Of a DNA stretch of 64,000 nt, positions 51,140-60,800 are shown piece by piece. The DNA is from DATJIG01 sp050260515 (lineage in GTDB: Bacteria; Pseudomonadota; Alphaproteobacteria; SMXQ01). A program made the position numbers and the translations under genes. The stretch's first letter is position 1. Each line of letters opens with the position of its first letter. The notes beneath the pieces were generated by a model, which searched no databases, was not told the DNA's origin, and was given only the letters and a program-made list of their open reading frames with translations. The DNA lies in the NCBI GenBank assembly GCA_050260515.1, contig JBLNCI010000008.1, positions 62,001 through 126,000 of the forward strand. The letters run 5' to 3'.

Positions 51140-51736
51140 ATGAATTCCCAGCCCTCGACCCCACGCGGCCGCAGCCGCCGCGAACAGGCCTCGGCGCGTC
51201 CACGGACAGATCGGACCTGCGATCGCCCGGGGTGCGCTGGGGAAGGGCTCTACCGGGCGCCCAAGAACCGCGATTCGCTGCGCGAGTACTTCTGGTTCTG
51301 CCTCGACCACGTCCGCGAGTACAACCGCGCCTGGGATTTCTGCAAAGGCATGTCACAGGCGGAGATCGAGGCGATGATCCGCGAGGACATCGTCGGCGGC
51401 CGTCCGACATGGCCGCTCGGATGGGCGGGCGGCCCGCGCGATGAGCGCAAGATCAAGATCGACGACCCGTTCGGCTTCTTCGAAGCCGAGGCGCAGGCCG
51501 AGGCCGCTCGCAAGGCGCACGCGAAAGCGTCGGGCCCGAAGAGCGAGGCGGATATCGCGATGGACACTCTGGGCCTCACCGGCCCGCTGACGTGGGAGAC
51601 GCTCCGCGCACGCTACAAGGAGCTGGTGAAAAAGTTCCACCCCGATGCCAACGGGGGCGACACCGCCTCCGAAGAGAAGCTAAAATCCATCAATCAAGCG
51701 TACGCAACCCTCAAGAGTGCCCTCGGCGCCATCTGA
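51140..51736 (+). CDS. J-domain (DnaJ-like) protein
   Basis: A 198-residue protein with its J domain at the C-terminus (from about residue 145): LRARYKELVKKFHPDANGGD has the HPD triad needed to stimulate DnaK. The N-terminal 100 residues carry CDRPGCAGEGLYRAPKN with a Cys pair and FWFCLDHVREYN, together a possible zinc site. Alphaproteobacteria often keep such a gene directly before cobS. A GTG three codons upstream is an alternative start. Role as a co-chaperone for the following AAA+ complex is inference. Confidence 0.88.
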   Translation: MNSQPSTPRGRSRREQASARPRTDRTCDRPGCAGEGLYRAPKNRDSLREYFWFCLDHVREYNRAWDFCKGMSQAEIEAMIREDIVGGRPTWPLGWAGGPRDERKIKIDDPFGFFEAEAQAEAARKAHAKASGPKSEADIAMDTLGLTGPLTWETLRARYKELVKKFHPDANGGDTASEEKLKSINQAYATLKSALGAI

Positions 51737-51787
51737 CGGCACCCCTCCCGGATCCGCCGGGAAGCAACCAGATTGGATTACGTTTCC

Positions 51788-52777
51788 ATGACCACGCCCA
51801 CGAGCAACACCCTGGACGCCCCCGATATCGAACTCTCGGTCCGGCAGGCTTTCGGCATCGATTCCGACATGATGGTTCCCGCCTTCTCCCAGGGCGGCGA
51901 GCACGTCCCCGACCTCGACGAGGCGTATCATTTCGATCGCGACACCACCCTCGCGATCCTCGCGGGCTTTGCCTACAACCGCCGCGTGATGATCCAGGGC
52001 TACCACGGCACCGGCAAGTCGACCCATATCGAGCAGGTGGCGGCGCGCCTGAACTGGCCGTGCGTGCGCGTCAACCTCGACAGCCACATCAGCCGCATCG
52101 ATCTCCTCGGCAAGGACGCGATCGTGCTGCGCGAGGGCAAGCAGGTCACCGAATACCGCGAGGGCATCCTGCCGTGGGCGCTGCAGACGCCGACCGCACT
52201 GGTGTTCGACGAGTACGACGCCGGTCGCCCCGACGTGATGTTCGTCATCCAACGTGTGCTCGAGGTGGACGGCAAGCTGACGCTGCTCGACCAGAACAAG
52301 GTCATCCGGCCGCACAAGTGGTTCCGGCTGTTCTCGACGGCGAACACCGTCGGCCTCGGCGACACGACGGGCCTCTACCACGGCACGCAGCAGCTCAACC
52401 AGGGCCAGCTCGACCGCTGGAACATCGTCGCGACGCTCAACTACCTCCCGCACGAGGAGGAGGTGAAGATCATCCTCGCCAAGGTTCCGAGCTACGACGG
52501 CTCCGACGCCGACCGCAAGACGGTGTCGAACATGGTCTCGCTCGCCGACCTCACCCGCGCCGGCTTCATCGCCGGCGACATCTCCACCGTGATGAGCCCG
52601 CGCACGGTCATCACCTGGGCCGAGAACGCGCGCATCTTCAAGGACGTCGGCTTCGCCTTCCGCTTGACGTTCCTGAACAAGTGCGACGAGGTCGAGCGCC
52701 CGATCGTCGCCGAGTACTTCCAGCGTTGCTTCGATCGCGAGCTCCCGGAGTCGGCGACGCTTCCGACGGCGGACTGA
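51788..52777 (+). CDS. cobS: AAA+ ATPase CobS (cobaltochelatase subunit)
   Basis: A 329-residue MoxR/CobS-type AAA+ ATPase. Walker A is GYHGTGKST, Walker B LVFDEYD, and sensor 1 LFSTANTVGLGD. CobS and CobT form the ATP-driven partner of CobN in aerobic B12 synthesis. The ATG at 51788 fits the family; a TTG 5 codons upstream is possible. cobT follows 10 bp downstream. No cobN or other cob gene is in the window. Confidence 0.93.
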   Translation: MTTPTSNTLDAPDIELSVRQAFGIDSDMMVPAFSQGGEHVPDLDEAYHFDRDTTLAILAGFAYNRRVMIQGYHGTGKSTHIEQVAARLNWPCVRVNLDSHISRIDLLGKDAIVLREGKQVTEYREGILPWALQTPTALVFDEYDAGRPDVMFVIQRVLEVDGKLTLLDQNKVIRPHKWFRLFSTANTVGLGDTTGLYHGTQQLNQGQLDRWNIVATLNYLPHEEEVKIILAKVPSYDGSDADRKTVSNMVSLADLTRAGFIAGDISTVMSPRTVITWAENARIFKDVGFAFRLTFLNKCDEVERPIVAEYFQRCFDRELPESATLPTAD

Positions 52778-52787
52778 AGGGCGGGTC

Positions 52788-54662
52788 GTGGCCAACAAGG
52801 AAACTCCGCTCGAGGCGTTCAAGCGGGTCACCGGCGCCACCATGCGGGCGGTGTCGCGGACGCGTGACCTCGCCGTGGAGTTCGCGCCGGACGACGCGCA
52901 GATTAAGGGCCGCACGGCTCGGCTGCCCCCTCCGCCCCGCAATTTGCCGGCGGGCGAAGTCCGCAAGGCCCGCGGCCTCGCCGACCAGATGGCGCTCAAG
53001 CTCCGCTACCATGACGCCAAGGTGCACGCGCGCCTCAAGCCGCAGGGCGACGCCGCGCGCAAGATCTACGACGAGATGGAGCAGGCGCGGTGCGAGGCGC
53101 TCGGCTCCCAGCGTATGGATGGCGTGGCCGCCAATCTCGATGCAGCGTGGACGGAGCGCGTCAAGGGACACGTCTACAACCGCGTCAACGAGTACCTCAA
53201 CGTCCCGGTCCCCGAGGTCATCGGCCTCCTCGTCCGCGAGAAGCTGACGGGCATTGCGCCGCCCGACAACGTGCGCGAGATGATCGACCAGTGGCGCGAC
53301 TGGCTGGTGGAGCGCGCCGGCGACGACTTCGACGAGCTCGCCGAGCATGTCGACAATCAGGCGAAATTCGCGCGCGCGGTGCGCCGCGTGATCTCCGACC
53401 TCGAGCTCGGCGAGGAGGACAACACCGAGGAGATGGAATCGGAGACCGACTCCGAGGGCGAGGAGCAGGAAGCGACCGAGAACGAGGAAGGCAGCTCCGA
53501 TTCCGACCGCCAGGAGAGCGCCGACCTGTCCTCGTCGGAGGACAAGAGCGCCGAGCAGGCCGAAGGCGAGGAAGGCGCCGCCGAGGACGCCATGGACGAC
53601 ATGGACGCGGGCGCCGGCGAGGGCGACTCGCTGCCCCCGGACATGCGCTGGATGCCGCCGAACCGGTTCCGCAACGACCCGGATCAGCCGATCTATCACC
53701 CGTATACGACCGAATTCGACGAGACCGTCGACGCCGCGGACCTGTGCGATTCGCAGGAGCTGACGCGGCTCCGCGCGCATCTCGATAACCAGTTGACGAT
53801 GGTCCAGAACGTCATCGGCAAGCTCGCCAACCGCCTGCAGCGCAAGCTGATGGCGAAGCAGTCCCGCGCCTGGGAATTCGACCTCGACGAGGGCCTGCTC
53901 GATTCGGCGCGCCTCGCCCGCGTCGTCGTCAACCCGATCTACTCCCTCTCCTACAAGCAGGAGAAGGAAATGGCGTTCCGCGACACCGTGGTGACGCTCC
54001 TGATCGACAACTCGGGCTCGATGCGCGGGCGTCCGATTACGCTCGCCGCGATGAGCGCCGACATTCTTGCCCGCACGCTCGAGCGCTGCGCGGTGAAGGT
54101 CGAGATCCTCGGCTTCACGACACGCGCGTGGAAGGGCGGTCAGTCGCGCGAGCGCTGGCTGAGCGCGGGAAAGCCCGCCCAGCCCGGCCGCCTCAACGAT
54201 CTCCGCCACATCGTCTACAAGTCGGCCGACGCGCCGTGGCGCCGCTGCCGCAAGTCGCTCGGCCTCATGCTCCGCGAGGGGCTGCTCAAGGAGAACATCG
54301 ACGGCGAGGCGCTTCTCTGGGCGCACAACCGCCTGATGGCGCGTCCCGAGCAGCGCCGCATCCTGATGGTCATTTCCGACGGTGCGCCGGTCGACGATTC
54401 GACGCTGTCGGTGAACTCGGGCAATTACCTCGAGCAGCACCTGCGCAACGTCATCGACTGGATCGAGCGCTCGTCGCCGGTGCAGCTCGTTGCCATCGGC
54501 ATCGGGCACGACGTCACCCGCTACTATCGCCGCGCCGTCACTATCGTCGACGCCGAGCAGCTCGGCGGCACGATGATGGAAAAGCTGTCCGAGCTGTTCG
54601 ACGAGAATCCGCCACCGGTGCCGGTCGCGCGTGCGCCGCGACGCGCGGCGGCGGCGCGATAG
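52788..54662 (+). CDS. cobT: CobT, VWA-domain cobaltochelatase subunit
   Basis: A 624-residue protein starting with GTG. The N-terminal half is helical; residues about 205-275 are extremely acidic (Glu/Asp/Ser-rich); the C-terminal half is a von Willebrand A domain with the metal site DNSGSM (about 406-411) and SDGAPVDDSTLS. This is the CobT layout. It works with CobS to insert cobalt, or in other organisms as a general MoxR-VWA pair. It is next to cobS and followed by the dienelactone hydrolase gene. Confidence 0.94.
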   Translation: MANKETPLEAFKRVTGATMRAVSRTRDLAVEFAPDDAQIKGRTARLPPPPRNLPAGEVRKARGLADQMALKLRYHDAKVHARLKPQGDAARKIYDEMEQARCEALGSQRMDGVAANLDAAWTERVKGHVYNRVNEYLNVPVPEVIGLLVREKLTGIAPPDNVREMIDQWRDWLVERAGDDFDELAEHVDNQAKFARAVRRVISDLELGEEDNTEEMESETDSEGEEQEATENEEGSSDSDRQESADLSSSEDKSAEQAEGEEGAAEDAMDDMDAGAGEGDSLPPDMRWMPPNRFRNDPDQPIYHPYTTEFDETVDAADLCDSQELTRLRAHLDNQLTMVQNVIGKLANRLQRKLMAKQSRAWEFDLDEGLLDSARLARVVVNPIYSLSYKQEKEMAFRDTVVTLLIDNSGSMRGRPITLAAMSADILARTLERCAVKVEILGFTTRAWKGGQSRERWLSAGKPAQPGRLNDLRHIVYKSADAPWRRCRKSLGLMLREGLLKENIDGEALLWAHNRLMARPEQRRILMVISDGAPVDDSTLSVNSGNYLEQHLRNVIDWIERSSPVQLVAIGIGHDVTRYYRRAVTIVDAEQLGGTMMEKLSELFDENPPPVPVARAPRRAAAAR

Positions 54663-54790
54663 CCGCACTCCCGGAAGGGATTTTTCTCGTTACTTTCCCG
54701 TGCGATAGCCTCGCCGGTCGGCCTCTGCTACGATTTTTCGAGGTCGTGGCTGCTTCCTGCCGGCCACGCGCACAGAAACGGGAGGCTCCC

Positions 54791-55651
54791 TTGGATCAAC
54801 GCTACATCGATCTTTACGACGAGTTCACCCACACCGGGATGCCGCGTCGGCTGTTCATGGAGCGGCTCGCGAAGCTCGCCGGCAGCACCGCCGCGGCGAC
54901 GTCGATTGCGTCGATGATTGGCCCGAACTACGCGAAGGCCGCGATCGTTCCCGAGAACGATTCGCGCCTGACGACACAGATGATCACGTATCCGGGCAAG
55001 ACCGGGCCGATCAAGGCGTATCACGTCCGGCCCAAAGGCGACGCCAAGCTGCCGGCCATCGTCGTGATTCACGAGAACCGCGGCCTCAATCCGCACATCC
55101 AGGACGTCGGACGACGCCTCGCGCTCGAAGGCTTCAACGTCATCGTCCCCGATTCGCTGAGCCCGATGGGCGGCACCCCGGCGAGCACCGACGAGGCGGT
55201 GCAGATGATCGGCAAGCTCGACAACGCCGACACGCTCGCCAACTACGTCGCGGCAGTGAACTACATCAAGAAGGACGCCGGCTCGTCCGGCAAGGTCGGC
55301 GTCATCGGCTTCTGCTGGGGCGGCGGCTTCTCGAACCAGACCGCGCTCGCCTCGCCCGACATCAACGCGGCGGTGGTCTACTACGGCCTCGCGCCGAAGC
55401 CCGAGGACGTCTCCAAGGTCCATGCGCCGACGATCGTGCACCTCGGCGCGCTCGACAAGCGGATCGACGACACCTACCCGCCGTTCGAAGAAGCGCTCAA
55501 GGGCAAGGGCAAGAACTACACGATCTACACGTACGAAGGCGCCAACCACGCCTTCAACAACGACTCCGACCCCACGCGCTACAAGGAAGCGGCGGCCAAG
55601 CAAGCGTGGGAGCGCACGGTCAACCACTTCAAGACCAACCTGAAGTCATAA
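54791..55651 (+). CDS. Dienelactone hydrolase family protein with Tat-like N-terminus
   Basis: A 286-residue alpha/beta hydrolase of the DLH family. The nucleophile C175 in GFCWGGG, D222 (GALDKRID) and H253 (GANHAF) form the Cys-Asp-His triad of dienelactone hydrolases. Residues 19-50 (RRLFMERLAKLAGSTAAA) look like a twin-arginine signal, suggesting export. A TTG start at 54791 is preceded by GGGAGG 5 bases upstream, the best ribosome-binding site available; no ATG lies before the conserved part except inside it. The 128 bp upstream are AT-richer. A perfect terminator follows. Confidence 0.88.
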   Translation: MDQRYIDLYDEFTHTGMPRRLFMERLAKLAGSTAAATSIASMIGPNYAKAAIVPENDSRLTTQMITYPGKTGPIKAYHVRPKGDAKLPAIVVIHENRGLNPHIQDVGRRLALEGFNVIVPDSLSPMGGTPASTDEAVQMIGKLDNADTLANYVAAVNYIKKDAGSSGKVGVIGFCWGGGFSNQTALASPDINAAVVYYGLAPKPEDVSKVHAPTIVHLGALDKRIDDTYPPFEEALKGKGKNYTIYTYEGANHAFNNDSDPTRYKEAAAKQAWERTVNHFKTNLKS

Positions 55652-55673
55652 CCGCGGCACCTCCGCACAAACG

Positions 55674-55701
55674 AAAAGGCCGGGCGATCGCCCGGCCTTT
55701 T
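55674..55701. terminator. Bidirectional terminator (28-bp perfect palindrome)
   Basis: AAAAGGCCGGGCGA (55674-55687) is followed immediately by its exact inverse complement (55688-55701). With A- and T-runs at either end it can terminate both the dienelactone hydrolase gene and the converging rpmB. Confidence 0.92.
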
Positions 55702-55723
55702 TCCTTCGCAGCAGGACGACGGC

Positions 55724-56011
55724 TCAGGCCGTCGCGCGCTTCTTCTCGATCTGGCGCTTGAGGCGCTGGAACTCGGGCGACAGCTTCGTCGTCCGCGCCT
55801 TCACCAGGTAGGCATCGAGGCCGCCGTTGTGCTCGATCGTACGCAGGGCCGCAGTCGTCACGCGAACGCGCACCAGCCGGCCGAGGGCGTCGGACAGCAG
55901 CGAAGCATGCTGGAGGTTCGGCATGAACGTCCGGCCACTCTTGTTGTTCGCGTGGCTCACGTTGTGACCGCGCATGACGTTCTTGCCGGTAATGCCGCAA
56001 CGGCGGGCCAT
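55724..56011 (-). CDS. rpmB: 50S ribosomal protein L28
   Basis: A 95-residue L28. It begins MARRCGITGKNVMRGHNVSHANNKS, of which RRCGITGK and GHNVSHA are diagnostic, and continues with RTFMPNLQ and RVRVTTAALRTI. It lacks the extra C-x-x-C pairs of zinc-binding L28 forms. The frame is open 5 codons upstream, but MARRC is the family start. A 28-bp bidirectional terminator lies just downstream. Confidence 0.98.
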   Translation of the reverse strand: MARRCGITGKNVMRGHNVSHANNKSGRTFMPNLQHASLLSDALGRLVRVRVTTAALRTIEHNGGLDAYLVKARTTKLSPEFQRLKRQIEKKRATA

Positions 56012-56134
56012 GACTGCAATCCTCAAGGGGAATGAATAGGGCCGGGCCAGCGCCCGGGGTGCGGCTTTTTACGAAAAAGGGCGGGTGCCGTCAAGCCAAG
56101 CGTTGGCGGGGCCTTCCAGGGAAAATGGCGCAAT

Positions 56135-56593
56135 TCAGCGCTTTTTATCGGGTCCAGCCCCCTTCGAACCCTCCCCATGCAGCTTCCAGTAGCGCTGCAT
56201 CTCGAGGTACGTGAACGATCCCGACCACCCGATCATCAGCAGCCCGAGCAGGGCCTCGACACCGGCCACCAGCCGCAGCCCGCCGAGCGGGTAGACGTCT
56301 CCGAAACCGAGCGACGTGTAGGTCTCGGCCGAGAAATAGACGAGGTCGACGATACCGGAAGCTCCCTCGACCGAGCCGAAGCCGAGGTGATCCTGAAGCC
56401 CGTAATACGCGACCGCGAAAACCCAGACCTCGATGGTGTGTGCGAGAAAGGCCGCGCCGATCACGACAAGCATGCGTGGCCGCGGCGGGACGGAGAGGCG
56501 CGGCATGAAGTCCGACGTCAGACGGAGGATCTCGTAATGGATCAGCACGCACGCCATCACCAGGACGACGGTTGCGATCATCGCGGCGAGCAT
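56135..56593 (-). CDS. Ion-channel family protein with GFGD selectivity filter
   Basis: A 152-residue membrane protein with three hydrophobic segments (about 3-20, 41-63 and 103-126). The pore loop carries TYTSLGFGDVYP (91-102), a potassium-channel filter in which the usual GYG is GFG. The extra first helix precedes a 2-TM channel core. It has no cytoplasmic regulatory domain. Such small 2-TM ion-channel proteins are widespread in alphaproteobacteria but uncharacterised. It is 26 bp upstream of the MFS gene end on the same strand. Confidence 0.82.
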   Translation of the reverse strand: MLAAMIATVVLVMACVLIHYEILRLTSDFMPRLSVPPRPRMLVVIGAAFLAHTIEVWVFAVAYYGLQDHLGFGSVEGASGIVDLVYFSAETYTSLGFGDVYPLGGLRLVAGVEALLGLLMIGWSGSFTYLEMQRYWKLHGEGSKGAGPDKKR

Positions 56594-56619
56594 GGCTTCT
56601 CTCCGTCAGTCCGCACGAG

Positions 56620-57786
56620 TCATGGCGCGGATTTGGCGGTGCGCACCCGCCCGACCGCGATCGCCGCCAGGGCCACCATCAGCACGGCGCCGAATAGGTA
56701 GGGCCCCGATGGGCCAATGGTGACGAACAGCGTTCCGGCCGCTGCGGGACCGGCGATGCGCGCCAGCGCCTGGGCCGCGTGCGACGCTCCCATCACTGTG
56801 CCCTGAACCGACGTCCCCGCCGCCCGCGACACCAGGCTCGCGATCGCTGGTGTCGCCAGTGACACGCCGAAGACGACGAGCGCGAAGCCGATGACCGCGG
56901 GCCAGAACAGAGGCGCCACGGCGACCAGCAGCAGCCCGACGGCCGCGGCACCTCCGCCGATTGCGACCAGAGTCTGCTCCGTGGCGACGCGGCTCAGGCG
57001 ACCGACCAGCAGCCCTTGCGTCAGGACGGCGATGAGGCCGAGGAACGAGAACAGGTATCCGTTGTTGCGCGCACCCCAGCCGAACGCGCGCTCGGTCCAC
57101 AGTGCCATGGTCGATTCGACCCCAGCGAAGGCGAGCGGCACGAGGAAGGCCATGACTATGAACACCCGGAGCCCGGGGTCGGAGAAAGTCTCCCGCAGGC
57201 TGGCGATCCGCCCCTTGCGATGATCGTCGGCCGCGTGGGCCGGGTTGCTCTCGCGCAGGAGCGCCAGCGCCAGCAGCAGCGCCAGCGTGCTGAGGCCCGC
57301 GGCGGTGAACGCCGGCGCCGCGATCGCCGACACGCCCCCCGAAAGCCCGGCCAGCACGCCGCCGATGGCCGGACCGACGAGGAAGCCGAGCCCGAACGCG
57401 GCGCCGATCATGCCCATCGCCTTGGGCCGCTCTTCGGGCGTCGACAGGTCGGCGGCGGCGGCCTGCGCCACGGCGATGTTGCCGGCCATCGCGCCGGCGA
57501 AAATCCGCGCCGCGAACAGCTCGAACAGCGAATGGGCGAAGGCGAGCCACACGTACGCCGACGCAAGCCCGAACAGCGTCGCGATCAGCACCGGCTTGCG
57601 ACCGACGCGGTCGGACAGCCGCCCCCACAGCGGCGCCGCCACGAACTGGGCGAGCGAGAACGCCGTCATCAGCAGCGTGACCTCGTCCGGCACCGCGTGG
57701 AGCGATTCGGCGAAGAACGGCAGGAACGGGATGATGATGCCGAAGCCGACGAGGTCGACGAACACGGTGAGGAACAGCGGAGCCAT
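56620..57786 (-). CDS. MFS drug exporter, TetA/TCR family-like
   Basis: A 388-residue membrane protein with about 12 spans. The N-terminus FVDLVGFGIIIPFLPFFAESL is of TetA type (DLVGFGIIIP), loop 2-3 reads GRLSDRVGRKPVL, and helix 5 contains PAIGGVLAG. These features put it in the 12-TM TetA-like tetracycline or multidrug exporter group, but a resistance phenotype cannot be concluded. It lies between the giant coiled-coil gene and the ion-channel gene on the same strand. Confidence 0.85.
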   Translation of the reverse strand: MAPLFLTVFVDLVGFGIIIPFLPFFAESLHAVPDEVTLLMTAFSLAQFVAAPLWGRLSDRVGRKPVLIATLFGLASAYVWLAFAHSLFELFAARIFAGAMAGNIAVAQAAAADLSTPEERPKAMGMIGAAFGLGFLVGPAIGGVLAGLSGGVSAIAAPAFTAAGLSTLALLLALALLRESNPAHAADDHRKGRIASLRETFSDPGLRVFIVMAFLVPLAFAGVESTMALWTERAFGWGARNNGYLFSFLGLIAVLTQGLLVGRLSRVATEQTLVAIGGGAAAVGLLLVAVAPLFWPAVIGFALVVFGVSLATPAIASLVSRAAGTSVQGTVMGASHAAQALARIAGPAAAGTLFVTIGPSGPYLFGAVLMVALAAIAVGRVRTAKSAP

Positions 57787-57887
57787 GGCAAGCCTTGAGC
57801 GCGCGCGGACGATGGGTCGGAAAGTCGGCGCACACTATGGTCGGCCGGAGCCGCCGGGGCAACCCGGGCGAACCCGGGCCGACCGGC

Positions 57888-60800
57888 TTAGTGCATACGG
57901 CCGATGGCCCGCGACAGCGCCACGTACAGCCTGCCCACGTCGGAGGTGACGAAGGCCGAGCTCAGCAGGTTCTCGGGATCGGCTTCGTTGGCCTGGGCCA
58001 GCAACCGCTCGAAATCCTCGATGTAGCGGGTGACGTAGTTCCGGAAGCGCTCGTCGTCCTGGTAGCGCTTCTTGATGTCCTGCATCGCCTTCTTGTCGCC
58101 GCCGCCGAGCAGCGCGCGGATGAACAGCGTCTTATCCCCGCGGCTGTAGCCCTTCCACAGCTTCTCGGCCTCCTCGCGGTCCATCAGCCGCGCCATGTCG
58201 ATGCCGAGCGACGTCAGGCTCTCCATGACGAGCTTGGATGCGCGCAGGAAGGTGTCGCGCTTGGCGTCGAGCGATCCCGAGCGGATCCGCGATGCCTCGG
58301 CGGACGCCTGCTGGGACGCGGTCTCCAGCGCCTTGGCCTGGGCGGTGAAGACATCGGCGATCTCGGTCGCGCGGCGGCCGGCCGCGTCGAGAGCCTTGGT
58401 GAACGTATGGCTGTGATCGCCGAGCGCGGTGCCCGCGGTGGTGACTTCGTTGCGCACCGTCTCCGCCGACCGCGCGAGCTCCTGGACCTGCTGGCGCAGC
58501 AGCGTCGCGATCTGATGGATGCGCTCGGCCGCCTCGCGCGCGGCGATGGCAAGCTCGCCGCGCAACGTCGCCAGCGCGTCGCGCCCGCTCGCCGCCTCGG
58601 CGACGCCGGTGCGGGCCAGCTCGGCGATGCGCGCGGTCTCGACCGAGAACGCGTCACCGACCGCGGCCACGTCCTGGGCCGCGCGCTCGGTCGCGCGCTT
58701 CATGTCCTCGGCGCGCTCGGCGAGGATCGCGACCAGAGCGCCCGAGCGCTCGGCGGCCGACTTCGCCGCGGCATCGAGCGCCTCGCCCTGGCGCGCGGTC
58801 GCGTCCTCGATGGCGCGCGCACGGTCGACCAGCTCTTCGGCGGCACGCTGGAACGTCTCCTCCTCGGAGCGCACGGAGCGCCGCAGCTCGTCGACCGCGC
58901 CTTTCGCGGTCAGCGCCAGCGCCTCGATGCGCTGCTGCGTGACGGTCTCCTCTTCGGCCATCACGCCGCGCACCGCGCGTCCCTGCTCGGCGGCTTTGGC
59001 GGCGATCTCGTCGGCCAGCCGGCGGAACACCTGCTCCTCGGCCGCAAGCGCCTCGCGCAGCCCGGCCGCGGCGACACGACCGCGCTCGGCCAGCGCGTCC
59101 ATACGACGCGACGTCTCGGCCTCTTCGTCGGAAAGGCGCGCGCGCAGCTCCGCCGCCTTCTCCTCCGCGGCTTCGCCGAGCCGGGCGCAGAGCGCCTCGA
59201 ATTCGGCGCGGTCGGTCGCCAGCGCCCGCGACAGCGCCTGGGCCTCGGCATCGCCGCGTTCGGCGATCTCCGTCAGGCCGCGCGACAGCGCCGCGGCGCC
59301 CTCGGCCAGCTCGGCGCGGATCGCGTCGGCGCGCTCGCGCGCCTTGGCGTCGAGATCCGCGGCGAGCCGGGCGAAGCCCTGCTCCTCGGCCTTGAGGACT
59401 TCGGCGAGGGTGTCGGCCTCGGCGCGAGCGCGCTGCGACAACGTCTCGAAGCTCCGGGCCAGAACCGCCTCGGCATCGGCGAGCGCGATGCCGACCGCCT
59501 CGGCGCGCTTGGCGGTGGCGGCGTCGACGCTCGCCGCCAGGCGCGCGAATGTCTCTTCCTCGCCGGCGAGGACCTTGCGCAGCGCTTCCGCCTCCTGCTG
59601 TCCGCGAGCGGCGAGCTCGGCGGCGGCAGCCTCGACGCTCGCGCGCAGCTCACCGACGATGGCGCGGGTCGCCTCGGCGCGCTGATAGGCGCGGGCGTCG
59701 ACGTCGGCGGCGAGGCGGTTGAACTCTCCCTCCTCGGCGCGCAGCGCATCGGCGAGACGCTCGGCCTCGGCACGGGCCCGCGACGCCACGGCGTCGATGC
59801 TGCGGGCGAGAGCCGATTCGGCGTCGCGCAGCGCGGCGCTGACGGCATCGGCGCGCTTGGCGGCCGCGGCATCCACGTCCGATGCGAGCCGCGCGAAATG
59901 GTCGCCTTCGGAGGCGAGCAGCCGGCGCATGGTGTCGGCCTCGGCCTGGGCGCGCGCGGCCATGTCGGCGGCGGCGGCGTCCACGGCGGCGCGAAGCTCG
60001 CCGACCGTGATCCGCGCGGCCTCGGCGCGCTGGTGCGCGCGGGCGTCGACGTCGGCCGCGAGGCGGTTGAACTCGGTTTCCTCGGCGGCGAGCGATTCGC
60101 GCATGCCCTGCACCGCGCCCTGCGCGCGCTTGGCGATGTCGCCGAACACCGCGGAGACGCGCGCCTCGGCGTCCGAGATCGCCGCATCGGCGGCCTCGGA
60201 GCGGGCACGGGCGCGGGCATCGACCTCGGCGAACACGCGGGCGAGCTGCGCCTCCTGCTCCGCCAACCGGGCACGGAACTGATCGCGCGACGACTGGGTC
60301 TGCTGTTCGAGGACCTTGAGCGCGTCCTCGACAGCGGCGGCCTCCTGGGCGAGCATCTTGCGGCCGGCATCGGCGCGCTCGCGGGACTTCCCTTCGAGAT
60401 CGTCGAGCATCGCGGCGATGCGCTCCTCGGCGGCGACGAGCGCCTCGGCGTTGGCGTCGGCGCGGGCGCGGGTGCGCGCATCGACATCGGCGAACACGCG
60501 CGCGAGCGCCGCCTCTTCGTCGGCGAGGCGGACACGGAACAGGTCGCGGGACGACTCGGCGCGCGCTTCGGTGGCGGCAAGCGCGTCGTCGATCGCTTTC
60601 CCTTCCTGCGCGAGCAGGCGGCGATCGGCCTCGGACCGGTCGCGCGCGCGCATGTCGAGTTCGGAAAACAGCCGCGCGAGCGCGGCCTCCTGCTCGGCGA
60701 GGCGGGCGCGGAACGCGTCGCGCGACGCTTCCGCCTTCGCCTCGGCGGCGGCGAGCGCCTCGTCGATCGCCTTGCCTTCCTGGGCGAGCAGACGCCGGTC

